From: UBA2428 sp002343545
GTDB taxonomy: Bacteria; Bdellovibrionota; UBA2428
Length of the DNA: 64,000 bases
Reading direction: 5' to 3'
Assembly (NCBI GenBank): GCA_937952285.1
Contig: CALFZE010000104.1
Location: 1 to 64,000 of the forward strand
Of this stretch, positions 16,961 through 26,528 are shown piece after piece; position 1 is the first letter of the stretch; the number at the start of each line of letters is the position of its first letter. The notes beneath the pieces were generated by a model. It had not been told where the DNA came from. It searched no databases and saw only the letters and a list, made by a program, of their open reading frames with translations. A program made the position numbers and the translations under genes.

Positions 16961-18561
16961 GAGACGGGACCCTCGGGGTTCTCGGGATTGCCGAGCGGCG
17001 ATTCGGGCCGCGGCGATTCCTTGGGCTCGATCACGTCCGGGAGCGGCGTGGGCTTCTCCGTCAGCGGAGTCTTACGGTTGAAGTCGGCGAGCGCTTGGCC
17101 GAAGTAGTTCTGCCAGGGACGCAAGGAACCCGGGTTCTTGGACTTGTCGTTCATGAGAACGGAGAACGCCAGAAGCTCGCCGCCCCGGCTCTGCACGACC
17201 CCGACGATCGCCGAAACGCCGTCGATCGTGCCCGTCTTGCCGCGAAGCCGACCGTAGGCGCTCGTGCCCTTCATGCGGGATTTGAGGGTGCCATCCTTGC
17301 CCGCGATGGGGAGAGAACTCAAAAGCTCAGGCAGAACGTCGAAGTCCAAGTAAGCCGCGTTCATCAACGCCGTGTACTGGGACGCGCTCGTGCGGTTTTC
17401 GCGCGTGAGGCCCGATCCCGAAACGAGCGTGAATCCCGATCCGTTCATGCCGATCTTCGTGGCCTCTTCCTTGAGAACCTCGAGGCCTTTCGGCATCGTT
17501 CCCGGCGCGCCCTTGATGTCGCGGCCGAGTGCCTTCACGAGGGTGTCCGCGATGAAGTTCGAGGAGTACTTGTTCATGAGCGTCACGATCTCGCGCAACG
17601 GCAGACTCTCCAACTCGGCCAGCTTCTGGGCCGTTTTCGGGACTTCTTTCTTCTCGGCCTTCGTTCCGGCGATGCGGATTCCGCGGTTCTCGAGCATCCA
17701 GCGGAAGGCCTGCCCGGCGTAGAGCGCCGGTTCGACGATGTTGAAGTGCGACTTCTGCTCGCCGAGACCGACCGGAATGCCGCCCTTCACGAGGATCGTG
17801 TCGCGTCCGTTGCCAGGCACGCGACTGGCGACGAGCGCGTAGGGACCGCCGCGGGCCGTCGTCTTCGCGCGGTTGTCGACTTGAATGTAGCCGGTATCGG
17901 GCTCGGGGTAGATGCGCGGTTTTTCACCGTTCGCGCTTCCCGGCCGAAAGTACACCGTCGTCGTATTGTAGTTGAAGCTCAGTCCGCCGACGGGCGCGTT
18001 GTACGCGCGGTCCGTGTTCGTCCGCAGGCGGTTCTCGTCCACCTTGACCTGGTCGAAAGTCCAGTCGTCGACAAAAAGATCGCCGGTCACGCTCTTGAAG
18101 CCCGCGCGAGCCAGGTCGTTCACGAGCAGGAAGAGACGTTCCGTCACGAGCGAAGGGTCGCCGCCCCCTTTTAGATAGAGGTTGCCTTTGAGCACGCCGT
18201 TCTGCACGACGCCGTCGGTGTAGACTTCCGTACGGAAGGTGTAGTCCGGCCCCAGACGCTTCAACGCGACGTAGGCCGTCAGAAGCTTGATGGTCGAGGC
18301 CGACGACAACGGCGCGTCCGCGTTGAGCTGGTAGAGCGGCTCCTGGCGCGAGAGCGAATAGACTTCGACCCCGAGGTGCGTGCGGTCCAGCTTTTCGTCC
18401 TTGAAGATGAAGGCCAAACGCTTCACGAGCGCTTCCTTGAAGATATCCTTAGCGCCGATCGAGGCTCCCGTGCCCGTTTGCGCGAACGCCGAGGCCGCGA
18501 GAAGCGAAGACGAAAGGCAAAACGAACGAATCGCGGCTGGGCGCGCAATGCAGGCTCTCAT
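16957..18561 (-). CDS. dacB: D-Ala-D-Ala carboxypeptidase/endopeptidase, PBP4 (family S13)
   Basis: PBP4 trims pentapeptide stems and cleaves cross-links of peptidoglycan in the periplasm. After a signal peptide (SSSLLAASAFA, ending near residue 27) the three penicillin-binding motifs are present: S89-T-I-K92, KYSSNFIADTL with the SxN triad, and GKTGTIDG. The large insertion between the first and second motif typical of family S13 is also seen. The C-terminal 35 residues are Pro/Glu-rich. The start is ATG 18559-18561, only 37 bases from the divergent start of the solute-binding protein. It heads a run of seven genes that ends with dtd. Confidence 0.9.
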   Translation of the reverse strand: MRACIARPAAIRSFCLSSSLLAASAFAQTGTGASIGAKDIFKEALVKRLAFIFKDEKLDRTHLGVEVYSLSRQEPLYQLNADAPLSSASTIKLLTAYVALKRLGPDYTFRTEVYTDGVVQNGVLKGNLYLKGGGDPSLVTERLFLLVNDLARAGFKSVTGDLFVDDWTFDQVKVDENRLRTNTDRAYNAPVGGLSFNYNTTTVYFRPGSANGEKPRIYPEPDTGYIQVDNRAKTTARGGPYALVASRVPGNGRDTILVKGGIPVGLGEQKSHFNIVEPALYAGQAFRWMLENRGIRIAGTKAEKKEVPKTAQKLAELESLPLREIVTLMNKYSSNFIADTLVKALGRDIKGAPGTMPKGLEVLKEEATKIGMNGSGFTLVSGSGLTRENRTSASQYTALMNAAYLDFDVLPELLSSLPIAGKDGTLKSRMKGTSAYGRLRGKTGTIDGVSAIVGVVQSRGGELLAFSVLMNDKSKNPGSLRPWQNYFGQALADFNRKTPLTEKPTPLPDVIEPKESPRPESPLGNPENPEGPVS

Positions 18562-18598
18562 ACGCTCATTTAATCACAGTTTTTGCTAAGCTAGACCC

Positions 18599-20142
18599 AT
18601 GCTCGGCATCGACCCATCGCGGCGCGGTTTTCCGCTTCTCACGGGCCTCGCCTTGGCCCTCGCGGGATGCCGCCCCGGCCCCAAGGTCCCGTCCGACACG
18701 CTCGTCGTCGCCATCGAGTCCGAAGTTCGAAATCTCGACCTGCGTCAATCCGCCGATCAGAACGCGGTGCACCTGACCACGCTGCTCACCCAACGTCTCG
18801 TGGGCTTCGGCGACGACTTTCGTCCCGAAGCCGAGATCGCGCTCGATTGGACGGAAAGCGATGCCCGGCTTTTTCGCTTTCGCCTGCCGAGCGACGTCAC
18901 CTTCCACGACGGCACGCCGCTGAATTGCGAGCACGTCCTCTTCAACTTCGAAGACGCCGCTTTCTCGCCGAAGTCCCGCGTCCGTTCGAATTTCGCCGAC
19001 GTCAAAAGCATGCGCTGCGAAAACCCCACGAGCTTCGTGATCGAACTCAAGGAGCCGCGCCCGTCTTTCGTCGCCCAGGCGGTCACGAGCCTCAACATTT
19101 TTCCCAAGCATCTCGTGAACGAGCCCGGATTCGGCTCCCACCCCGTGGGCAGCGGGCCCTATCGCTTCGTCGAGCGGCGGGGTCGGGACATCCTCTTCGA
19201 ACGCTTCGAGGGCCTCCGGCGGCGGCGCGCGGGGCGCGACCTGCCCGCTCCCCGTTTCAAGCGTATCGTCGTTCGCACGATCGAAGACCCCGTGACCCGC
19301 TACCTTTCGCTCGTGGGCGGCGACGTCGAAATCGTTTTCAACGGCCTCTCCCCCAAGAAGGTCCAGGAAGCCGAGAAAGACCCTCGCCTGCAGGTCCTGC
19401 GCGGGCCGGGCTCGAGCTACACCTACATCGGCATCAATCATCGCCACGCGAAGCTCAAGGACCTTCGCGTCCGGCAAGCCCTCGCCTACGCGCTCGATCG
19501 CGAATCGCTGATCCGTCACAAGCTCCTGGGATCGGCGCGCCTGGCCTCGACGCTGATCTCGCCGCTGAGCTACTTTTCGAACGGCGATCTGAAGGCCTGG
19601 CCCTTCGATCCCGCCAAGGCCCGTGCGCTCCTCGAGAAGGCGGACGCCATGGGGCTCGAGCTCGAGTTCAAGACCTCGGCGGATCGCGACGTCGTTTCGA
19701 TGGCGCTCGCCCTCAAAGACCAGCTCGAGAAAGCGGGTTTTCGCATCCGGCTTCGTTCGATGGAGTTTCCCAGTTTCTTCGCCGACGTCCAGGCCGGGCG
19801 TTTCGATCTCTTCACGCTGCGGTGGACCTCCGTCGTCGACCCGGAGCTCCTCCACAAGATTTTTCACTCCTCGCAGCTTCCCCCGGGAAGGAACCGCGGC
19901 GCTTACGCCAACGCCGAAGTGGACGCGGGGCTCGAGCGGGCCACGCGCGAGCTCGACCCCCTTCGTCGGCGCCAAGAACTTTTCAAGGTACAGGCTCTCT
20001 TGGCCGACGACCTGCCTTACGTTTCGCTGTGGTATCCTGACAACGTGATCGTCGCGTCGAAATCCCTGCGTCAGCTTCGCCTGCACCCGAGCGGAAGCTG
20101 GCAGCCGCTCTTCGAAGCCCACAAGGACGAAGAGAGTCCCCG

Positions 20143-20146
<4 letters not shown>
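18599..20146 (+). CDS. ABC-type solute-binding lipoprotein, family 5 (oligopeptide type)
   Basis: A periplasmic substrate-binding protein of the DppA/OppA/NikA family. The lipobox LAGC ends the signal peptide (Cys24). Typical blocks are DTLVVAIESEVRNLDLRQSA after it, FRLPSDVTFHDGTPLNCEHV, GSGPYRFVERRG, and RVRQALAYALDRESLI. Length 515 aa is standard. No permease or ATPase gene is adjacent. Instead its stop overlaps the start of a receiver-GGDEF protein (ATGA), which suggests a role in sensing or an exporter encoded elsewhere. The substrate is probably a peptide, but nothing in the sequence fixes it. Confidence 0.85.
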
Positions 20147-21062
<916 letters not shown>

Positions 21063-21063
<1 letters not shown>

Positions 21064-21806
21064 TGGGCCAAGCCGCCGGCCTCTTGGCCCCCGGAATCCA
21101 GCTCGCCCCCGGAGAACTCGCGGCCGAAGCGTTGCCCGACCGTCTCGTGCAGCATCTTCGCGCCCTGAGACCGCGACGGGGCGAGCGTTACGTCTTCTTG
21201 GACGGGCGCGGAACGCGCTGGGCCGCCACCGTACGCGATGACCGCCCGCTTCGCTTCGAAGTCGGCGAGGCCGAAGTCGTACCCGCCCTCGAACCGAAGC
21301 TCGTGCTTTGCCTGGCGCCACCGAAGGGCGACGATCTTTGGCAGTCCGTCACCCAAGCCACCGAGGTGGGTGCGGCCCGCATCGCCTTCGTCCGTTCGGA
21401 GCACGCGCAGATCGCCAAGGGGCAAAACGTCCCCATCGATCGCGCCCGGCGCGTCAGCGACGCTTCTTGCGAGCAATGCGTGCGCGCCTGGCAAGTCGAT
21501 ATCGAAGACGAATGGCGATCGACCGCGGAGCTGCTGGCGCGTCCGGGCGTCCACGTCGTGGCCGACGAAGGCTTGGCCGGGGCGAATCCGATCGGGTTCG
21601 TCGAAGGCGTGCCGCCTTCGCTTCGCGGCGTCCCCGTTCACCTTTACGTTGGCCCCGAAGGGGGCTGGTCCGACGCCGAGCGGGAAGCCTTTCGCGGCAA
21701 AGCCTTTCCGCTTTCGCTCGGATCGCTCGTCATGCGCGTGCCGACGGCCGTCGTAGCCGGACTTCATTTTTTAAGGCTTGTCTCCGAGCACGGCTCGGCC
21801 CGATAA
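21063..21806 (+). CDS. rsmE: 16S rRNA m3U1498 methyltransferase
   Basis: RsmE methylates N3 of U1498 in 16S rRNA; it is a SPOUT-fold methyltransferase. The family signature YVGPEGGWSDAEREAF is near residue 200, and KLVLCLAPPKGDDLWQSVTQ followed by TEVGAARIAFVRSEHAQ is characteristic. The C-terminus has the LGSLVMRVPTAVVAGL knot segment (usually LGxRILRTETAxxAAL). The start ATG 21063 overlaps the previous stop by one base. The frame is open further upstream, but that stretch lies inside the cyclase gene. Length 247 aa matches the family. Confidence 0.9.
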
Positions 21807-21813
21807 GAACGTC

Positions 21814-22311
21814 ATGACTCCCTCTTCACGCCTTTACCCGCTTTCCTGGTCCGAGGCGGCGGCCCTCGCCGACGCCGTTCGTCGTCGCGGCGGCAAGGTC
21901 GTCACGACGAACGGTTGCTTCGATCTGCTTCACGCCGGGCACGTCCAGTATCTCGAGGACGCGCGCAAACTCGGCGACGCGCTTATCGTCGGCCTGAACT
22001 CGGACGCCTCGGTCAAAAGGCTCAAAGGCGCCGAGCGGCCGCTCAATTCCTCGGACGCGCGGGCTTGCGTGCTCGGCGCGCTGCGCGCCGTCGACGCAGT
22101 CGTCGTCTACGAGGAGGACACGCCCACCGAGTTTTTGAAGACTGTCCGCCCCGATATTCACGTGAAGGGCGGCGATTGGGACCCGGAAAAAATGCCCGAA
22201 ACGCCCCTTATCCGCTCCTGGGGCGGTCGCGTGGAAGTGCTGCGCTTCGTCGACGGATTCTCGACGACGGGCCTCATCGAGCGCGCCCGCGACAAAGACC
22301 CGAGGCGCTGA
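21814..22311 (+). CDS. rfaE2: D-glycero-beta-D-manno-heptose-1-phosphate adenylyltransferase (RfaE2 type)
   Basis: Adds AMP to heptose-1-phosphate in ADP-heptose synthesis for the LPS inner core, as the second domain of HldE does. The nucleotidyltransferase motif NGCFDLLHAGHVQYL with HxGH is at residue 30-45, and the family block GLNSDASVKRLKGAERPLN follows. The end has VKGGDWDPEKMPET and GFSTTGLIERAR, as in RfaE domain II. The stand-alone length of 165 aa fits. I chose ATG 21814, just after the rsmE stop, over an earlier in-frame codon at 21778 inside rsmE. The kinase domain is not in this window. Confidence 0.85.
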   Translation: MTPSSRLYPLSWSEAAALADAVRRRGGKVVTTNGCFDLLHAGHVQYLEDARKLGDALIVGLNSDASVKRLKGAERPLNSSDARACVLGALRAVDAVVVYEEDTPTEFLKTVRPDIHVKGGDWDPEKMPETPLIRSWGGRVEVLRFVDGFSTTGLIERARDKDPRR

Positions 22312-22323
22312 TAGACGAGAGTC

Positions 22324-22947
22324 ATGCCGACGCTCGTCTTATCCCGTCACGGACAATCCGAGTTCAATCTTTCGAACCGCTTCACCGGTTGGCTCGACGT
22401 CGAGCTCACCCGTCAAGGCGAAGAAGAAGCCAAGCGCGCCGGCCAAAAGATCCGCGGGCTCAAGTTCAAGCCCGCCGTCGCCTTCACGAGCGCGCTCCGT
22501 CGCGCGCAGAAGACCCTCGATTTCATTCTGGGCGAGCTGAATTTGCGCGACGCTTTGCCCATCCAGAAAGACCAAGCCCTCAACGAGCGTCACTACGGTG
22601 ATCTCCAGGGCAAAAACAAGGCCGAGACGGCCGCCGAGTTCGGCGAAGAACAAGTCAAGATCTGGCGCCGCAGCTACGACATCCCACCCCCGAACGGCGA
22701 GAGCCTCAAGGATACGGCGGCGCGCACGCTTCCGTACTTCGAAGGCAAGATCGTGCCCGAGCTCAAGGCCGGCCGCGACGTTCTCGTCGTCGCGCACGGG
22801 AACAGCCTTCGCTCGATCGTCATGTCGATCGAAAAGATGACTCCCGACGAAATCCTGCGCACGGAAATGGGCACGGGCGAACCGTGGGTCTACCGCGTCG
22901 AGGAGCTCCCGAGCGGAGAGCTCCGCTACACGCGCCTCGAACCCTGA
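22324..22947 (+). CDS. gpmA: 2,3-bisphosphoglycerate-dependent phosphoglycerate mutase
   Basis: Interconverts 3- and 2-phosphoglycerate in glycolysis. The phosphohistidine motif LSRHGQSEFNLSNRFTGWLD is at the N-terminus, NERHYGDLQGKNK supplies the acid Glu, and VAHGNSLRSIV supplies the second His. It is 207 aa, the short form found in several bacterial groups, versus about 250 in E. coli. It is the last gene of the plus-strand run and ends 50 bases before the convergent helicase gene. Enolase, the next enzyme of the pathway, lies at the right end of the window. Confidence 0.92.
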   Translation: MPTLVLSRHGQSEFNLSNRFTGWLDVELTRQGEEEAKRAGQKIRGLKFKPAVAFTSALRRAQKTLDFILGELNLRDALPIQKDQALNERHYGDLQGKNKAETAAEFGEEQVKIWRRSYDIPPPNGESLKDTAARTLPYFEGKIVPELKAGRDVLVVAHGNSLRSIVMSIEKMTPDEILRTEMGTGEPWVYRVEELPSGELRYTRLEP

Positions 22948-22971
22948 GCCTGTCCCGGAACTCTTTACAAT

Positions 22972-23001
22972 CTTGAACGGCGAAGTTTGCCGCCGTTCAA
23001 G
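22972..23001. terminator. Inverted repeat between convergent gpmA and helicase genes
   Basis: A perfect 11-base-pair stem, CTTGAACGGCG with CGCCGTTCAAG, and an 8-base loop sit between the converging genes and overlap the helicase stop codon (22997-22999). There is no clear T-tract on either side, so it may be a bidirectional, weak or Rho-assisted terminator. Confidence 0.55.
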
Positions 23002-24286
23002 TCTCGGCCGTGTCCGCGATCAGGCTTCGATGGAAGGCCGCGACCTGCGGATCGGCAAAAATCGATTTTGCGTCCCAGCCGTCGACCGTAAGGTGCTCCG
23101 AACTGCGCACGCGGCTAAGCGCGACGTAGGCTTGGCCCGGCTCCCAAAGCTGCTTGAGTGAAACGATCGCGCGATCGATGGTCGCGCCCTGCGCTTTGTG
23201 GATCGTCACGGCGTAGGCCAAGTTCAGCGGCAAGTTGCGGGCCGCCGCGCGCTCGTTACCCTCGGCATCGAGGATAGAGAACCGCGTCGCTTCGATCTGC
23301 GCTTGCTGCCCGTTCATGAGCTCGACGTCCACGCTCGTCGCGTTCATCTCGCGCACGAAACCGAGGCTGCCGTTCACCCAACGCCCACGCGGGTCATTCT
23401 GGCGGATCATGACGAGGGCCCCGAGCTTGAGTTCCAGGACTTCGGGCACCGGGGCCTGGGCGACCAGAGTCGCGCGCAGGCGTTCGTCGCCGGAGTAGCT
23501 CGTTTCGTAAGTTCGCGGGGTACCCGTCAGCTTATCGAGGCGGCGGCGGTTGATGGCATCGACGTCGGCCTTCTTGGCGTAAAGGGCCGTCGCCTCGGAG
23601 ATCTCGTCGCCGGGATTCTTGGAGCGCCACTCGAGCAGATTACAGACGCGTTCGCTCGCGTGACCGACGCGCACGTCGGCCAGGAACTCGCAGTAGTCCA
23701 CGTCGCCCTTGGCGCGCATCATTTCGGTCAGGTGCACCGAGCGGAACTCCGTCGCGGCCCAAGCTTTCGAGAGGAAGGCCCAGTCGCGTTGGCGCGAATC
23801 GCGCGAGACCGGCGGCAGCTGCGCGAAGTCCCCCACGGCCACGACCTTTAATCCGCCCCAGGGGCGAGGATCGTCCCGCACGAGCGAGGCGATGCGCTCG
23901 GCCACCGCGAAGGCGAGGCCCGGAATCATGGAAACCTCGTCGAGCACGAAGCCTTGCGCCTTCTTGAGACGCCGCACGACCCGACGGTCTTTGAGCGCGC
24001 GATCCACCGCCGCGTGCGGGCCGCCTTCGAGGATGCCCAGGCCAAAGAAGCTATGGAAGGTACGCCCGCCCACGAGCACCGCGGCCGCGCCCGTGCTCGC
24101 GAGCACGGGAAACTTGAGCGCGTCGAGCCGCCGCAAGTAAGCCCGCAAAAGATGACTCTTGCCCGTGCCCGCGCCACCGGTGATGAAGACGTTACCGTCT
24201 TCGGCGAGGTAACGGAGCGCGAGCGATTGCCCCTCGTTCAGATCACGATTGAGGGTCGCAAGCAGTTCCGGAAGGAGTGAGGTCAT
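22997..24286 (-). CDS. PIF1/RecD-like superfamily 1 DNA helicase
   Basis: A 5'-3' DNA helicase of the PIF1-like SF1B group. Walker A is GGAGTGKS at residues 37-44, motif II is FVLDEVSMIPG, and the C-terminal helicase block VTIHKAQGATIDRAIVSL with VALSRVRSSEHL (motifs V and VI) is well kept. Length 429 aa is that of bacterial PIF1-like proteins, without the N-terminal domains of RecD2. The ATG start overlaps the stop of a small thioredoxin-fold gene (ATGA), so the two are coupled. Probable roles are replication past G4 or R-loop barriers; the exact job is inferred from family only. Confidence 0.85.
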   Translation of the reverse strand: MTSLLPELLATLNRDLNEGQSLALRYLAEDGNVFITGGAGTGKSHLLRAYLRRLDALKFPVLASTGAAAVLVGGRTFHSFFGLGILEGGPHAAVDRALKDRRVVRRLKKAQGFVLDEVSMIPGLAFAVAERIASLVRDDPRPWGGLKVVAVGDFAQLPPVSRDSRQRDWAFLSKAWAATEFRSVHLTEMMRAKGDVDYCEFLADVRVGHASERVCNLLEWRSKNPGDEISEATALYAKKADVDAINRRRLDKLTGTPRTYETSYSGDERLRATLVAQAPVPEVLELKLGALVMIRQNDPRGRWVNGSLGFVREMNATSVDVELMNGQQAQIEATRFSILDAEGNERAAARNLPLNLAYAVTIHKAQGATIDRAIVSLKQLWEPGQAYVALSRVRSSEHLTVDGWDAKSIFADPQVAAFHRSLIADTAET

Positions 24287-24534
24287 CCGCGGCGCTTCGC
24301 GATCCAGCCGCGGACTTCTTCGACGCCGCGTAGGAGCGTGCCGTCTTTCAGCTTCAACGCGGGGGGCGTGTCGCCACCGCTTAGAAGGCGAAGCTCGGCA
24401 AGCGCCGTTTCGCTCACGTCGATGTTTCGGAAATCGACTTCGTCCCGGATGCCGGCGTCCACGATGAGCTTGCGAACTTCGGCCGAAGCCACGTCCGCGA
24501 GGCGATGAAAGAGTTCATGACGAGCGTCCGACAT
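24283..24534 (-). CDS. Small thioredoxin-fold-like protein
   Basis: An 83 aa protein (from ATG 24532-24534, which follows GGAGG) whose layout resembles a glutaredoxin-like fold: HELFHRLADVASAEVRKLIV, then VDFRNIDVSETALAELRLL, then the cis-Pro-type TPPALKLKDGTLLRGVEEVR. There is no CxxC, so a redox role is unlikely. An upstream ATG (24601-24603) would add 23 residues. It heads the unit with the PIF1-like helicase. Function unknown. Confidence 0.55.
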   Translation of the reverse strand: MSDARHELFHRLADVASAEVRKLIVDAGIRDEVDFRNIDVSETALAELRLLSGGDTPPALKLKDGTLLRGVEEVRGWIAKRRG

Positions 24535-24711
24535 AGGCCTCCAACCTGCCACTCCCCGCCGGGCGAGCCAAGGCCCCCACGGATCGAGGCGCGCTTCCTG
24601 CATCTTGGTTAGTTATAACGAGATCAGATTACGCTTGGGCGCGTTGGCGCTTTCGCCTGGAAAACGCCGTCTTCGCCTCATTTGACTCAAGAGTTTCACG
24701 ACTTTCGCCGT

Positions 24712-24740
24712 TAAGAGCCCTAGTTCCGCTAGGGCTCTTA
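24712..24740. repeat. 12-bp perfect hairpin
   Basis: TAAGAGCCCTAG (24712-24723) pairs completely with CTAGGGCTCTTA (24729-24740) around a TTCCG loop. No T-tract follows on either strand, so it is a structural element of the leader or an operator rather than a terminator. Confidence 0.7.
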
Positions 24741-24805
24741 GGACTTGCAAGATCTGCAGCGCTAACTGCGGGTCTAGCATCAGGACCTCCTCCCGGAGGA
24801 CCTTC

Positions 24806-24855
24806 CTTGGGCCGACCTCAATCCGTGAGGGTTAAGGTCGGCCCAAGCAGTTTTT
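24806..24855 (+). terminator. Intrinsic terminator just upstream of wzm
   Basis: A 13-base-pair perfect stem (24806-24818 with 24835-24847) is continued after one mismatch by five more pairs closed by a GTGA tetraloop (24825-24828). It is followed by CAG and TTTTT (24851-24855), oriented to stop plus-strand transcription. It ends nine bases before the first possible wzm start, as expected for an attenuator or for the end of a small RNA. Confidence 0.8.
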
Positions 24856-24863
24856 AGGGCGCT

Positions 24864-25757
24864 TTGACCCCCGCCCTTCCAGGGATTATTTCCTACCGCG
24901 TGAATCCGGAATCCACGGCCGCCGCCGAACCCGTCGTCCATATTCGCGCCGATCGCGGGAACTGGGACTTCCACAATCTCGTCCGTGCCCCCATCCAGGA
25001 ACTCGTTCAGTTCAAAGAGCTTATCCGGAATACCGTCGTTCGCGACATCAAGGTCCGTTACAAGCGCTCCGTCCTTGGGATCGCCTGGACGATCATCGCG
25101 CCGCTCATGCAAATGATCGTCATGTGGACGGTCTTCACGAAGGCCTTCCAGGTCTCGATGCCGAACTACGCCCTCTATCTCTTCAGCGGCATCATCACCT
25201 GGAACCTCTTCTCGCAGTCTTCCGTGGCGGGCGGCGCCTCGATCCTGGGCGCGGCCGGGCTCATCACCAAGATCAAGCTCCCCCGCGTGCTCTTCCCGCT
25301 CACCGCGGTCATCAATAACCTGGTGAACTTCAGTTTCGCCTTCGCCGCCCTGCTTCTGCTGATGGTCGTCACGCGCGCGCCCTTCCATTGGACGATGCTG
25401 AGCGTCCCCTTCATGCTGCTGCCGCTCATTCTCTTCTGTATGGGCTGGGCGATGCTCGTTTCGGCGCTTTCCGTGTTTTTCCGCGACCTGCAGTACATCC
25501 TTGAGATCGCGCTCGGCGCGCTCTTCTACGCGACGCCCATCTTCTGGGATCCCACGGCCCTGCCCGCGAAATGGCATTGGGTCGCGTCGGTCAACCCGCT
25601 CGCCAAGTACGTCTTCATGATGAAGGCCAGCATCTACCACGGGGTCCTGCCGAACTTTTCGACCTATGCCATCGCGACCTTCACCGGCCTGGCGATGTTT
25701 GTGATCGGCTGGATCGTTTTCCAACGCCTTCAACGCAAATTCATCTACTGGATCTAG
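24864..25757 (+). CDS. wzm: O-antigen/polysaccharide ABC exporter, permease (Wzm type)
   Basis: The membrane half of an ABC-2 exporter that moves lipid-linked polysaccharide across the inner membrane. The family hallmark IRNTVVRDIKVRYKRSVLGIAW precedes the first helix; I count six membrane segments, including TIIAPLMQMIVMWTVF and FVIGWIVFQRL, and the FFRDLQYI motif near residue 210. Length about 285-297 aa fits. The start is uncertain: TTG 24864 (AGGG four bases before) or GTG 24900. The partner ATPase follows three bases after the stop. It lies directly behind a terminator-like hairpin. Confidence 0.88.
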   Translation: MTPALPGIISYRVNPESTAAAEPVVHIRADRGNWDFHNLVRAPIQELVQFKELIRNTVVRDIKVRYKRSVLGIAWTIIAPLMQMIVMWTVFTKAFQVSMPNYALYLFSGIITWNLFSQSSVAGGASILGAAGLITKIKLPRVLFPLTAVINNLVNFSFAFAALLLLMVVTRAPFHWTMLSVPFMLLPLILFCMGWAMLVSALSVFFRDLQYILEIALGALFYATPIFWDPTALPAKWHWVASVNPLAKYVFMMKASIYHGVLPNFSTYAIATFTGLAMFVIGWIVFQRLQRKFIYWI

Positions 25758-25760
25758 ACG

Positions 25761-26516
25761 ATGGCGACTTCTTCTTTGCTCACCACCCCGGCCGTCGAGC
25801 TCAAAGGCGTCGGCGTTCGCTACCAACTCAATCTCGAGAAGGTCTTTTCTCTTAAGGAACTCCTCGTCTCGAAAGCGACCAGACTAGGTCGTCAACTCCG
25901 GGGTAGAGAGCAACAAAAAACCCGGCGAACGGCTGACGATTTTTGGGCCATCCGAGATATCTCCTTCTCCGTTCCCCGCGGCGTATGTATCGGCCTTACC
26001 GGACGTAATGGTTCGGGCAAATCGACTACACTGAAAGTCATTTCCGGCGTACTGCACCCCACCGAAGGTGAACTTTGGGTACGAGGGCGCGTCTCGGCAC
26101 TTATTGAACTAGGCGCGGGTTTCAACCCTGATCTCACAGGCCGCGAAAATATCTACTTCGGCGCTTCCGTTTCGGGCCTATCTCGCGCCGAAACGGCCAA
26201 GCGCATCGATCGCATCGTGGATTTCGCCGAACTCCGCGACTTCATCGACATGCCAGTTCGTAACTACAGCTCGGGCATGTACGCACGACTTGGTTTCGCG
26301 CTCGCGACGGACGTCGATCCAGATCTGCTTATCGTCGACGAGGTTCTCTCCGTCGGCGACGCCCCCTTCCAGCAAAAATGTAAAGATCGCATGGAAAGTT
26401 TCAAAAAACGCAACAAGACGATCCTATTCGTAAGCCACGATCCACAAGCCATCCAAGATTTCTGCGATACTACGATTGAACTCAAGGACGGGCGCATCAA
26501 CTCTCCAAACCCGTGA
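25761..26516 (+). CDS. wzt: O-antigen/polysaccharide ABC exporter, ATPase (Wzt type without sugar-binding domain)
   Basis: Energises polysaccharide export with Wzm. Walker A is GRNGSGKST at 81-89, the ABC signature YSSGMYARL near 177, Walker B LLIVDEVLSVGD near 195, and the switch His in FVSHD. The protein stops at 251 aa, so it lacks the C-terminal carbohydrate-binding domain that recognises chain-terminating groups in O9a-type Wzt. It is more like KpsT or the short Wzt of D-galactan systems. Codon use changes inside this gene: the first 100 bases look like the backbone, the rest is less GC-rich, marking one edge of the divergent segment. Confidence 0.88.
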   Translation: MATSSLLTTPAVELKGVGVRYQLNLEKVFSLKELLVSKATRLGRQLRGREQQKTRRTADDFWAIRDISFSVPRGVCIGLTGRNGSGKSTTLKVISGVLHPTEGELWVRGRVSALIELGAGFNPDLTGRENIYFGASVSGLSRAETAKRIDRIVDFAELRDFIDMPVRNYSSGMYARLGFALATDVDPDLLIVDEVLSVGDAPFQQKCKDRMESFKKRNKTILFVSHDPQAIQDFCDTTIELKDGRINSPNP

Positions 26517-26528
26517 TAAGAATCAAGA

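Larger units (their letters stand above)
24604..24863. other. Intergenic structured segment before the polysaccharide locus
   Basis: This 260-base gap holds no convincing gene. On the plus strand it contains a palindromic GTTATAAC (24612-24619) that could serve as a -10 element in either direction, and at least three hairpins: 24712-24740, about 24781-24804 (CCTCC/GGAGG), and the terminator at 24806-24855. It looks like an untranslated leader or a small RNA ending in a terminator. I could not match it to tmRNA, SRP RNA, RNase P or a tRNA. Confidence 0.5.

Noticed and set aside
24604..24805. tRNA or other known structural RNA in the intergenic segment
   Set aside because: No cloverleaf with a TTCAAATC-like T-arm or conserved D-arm was found, and there is no resemblance to tmRNA, SRP RNA or RNase P motifs that I could see.
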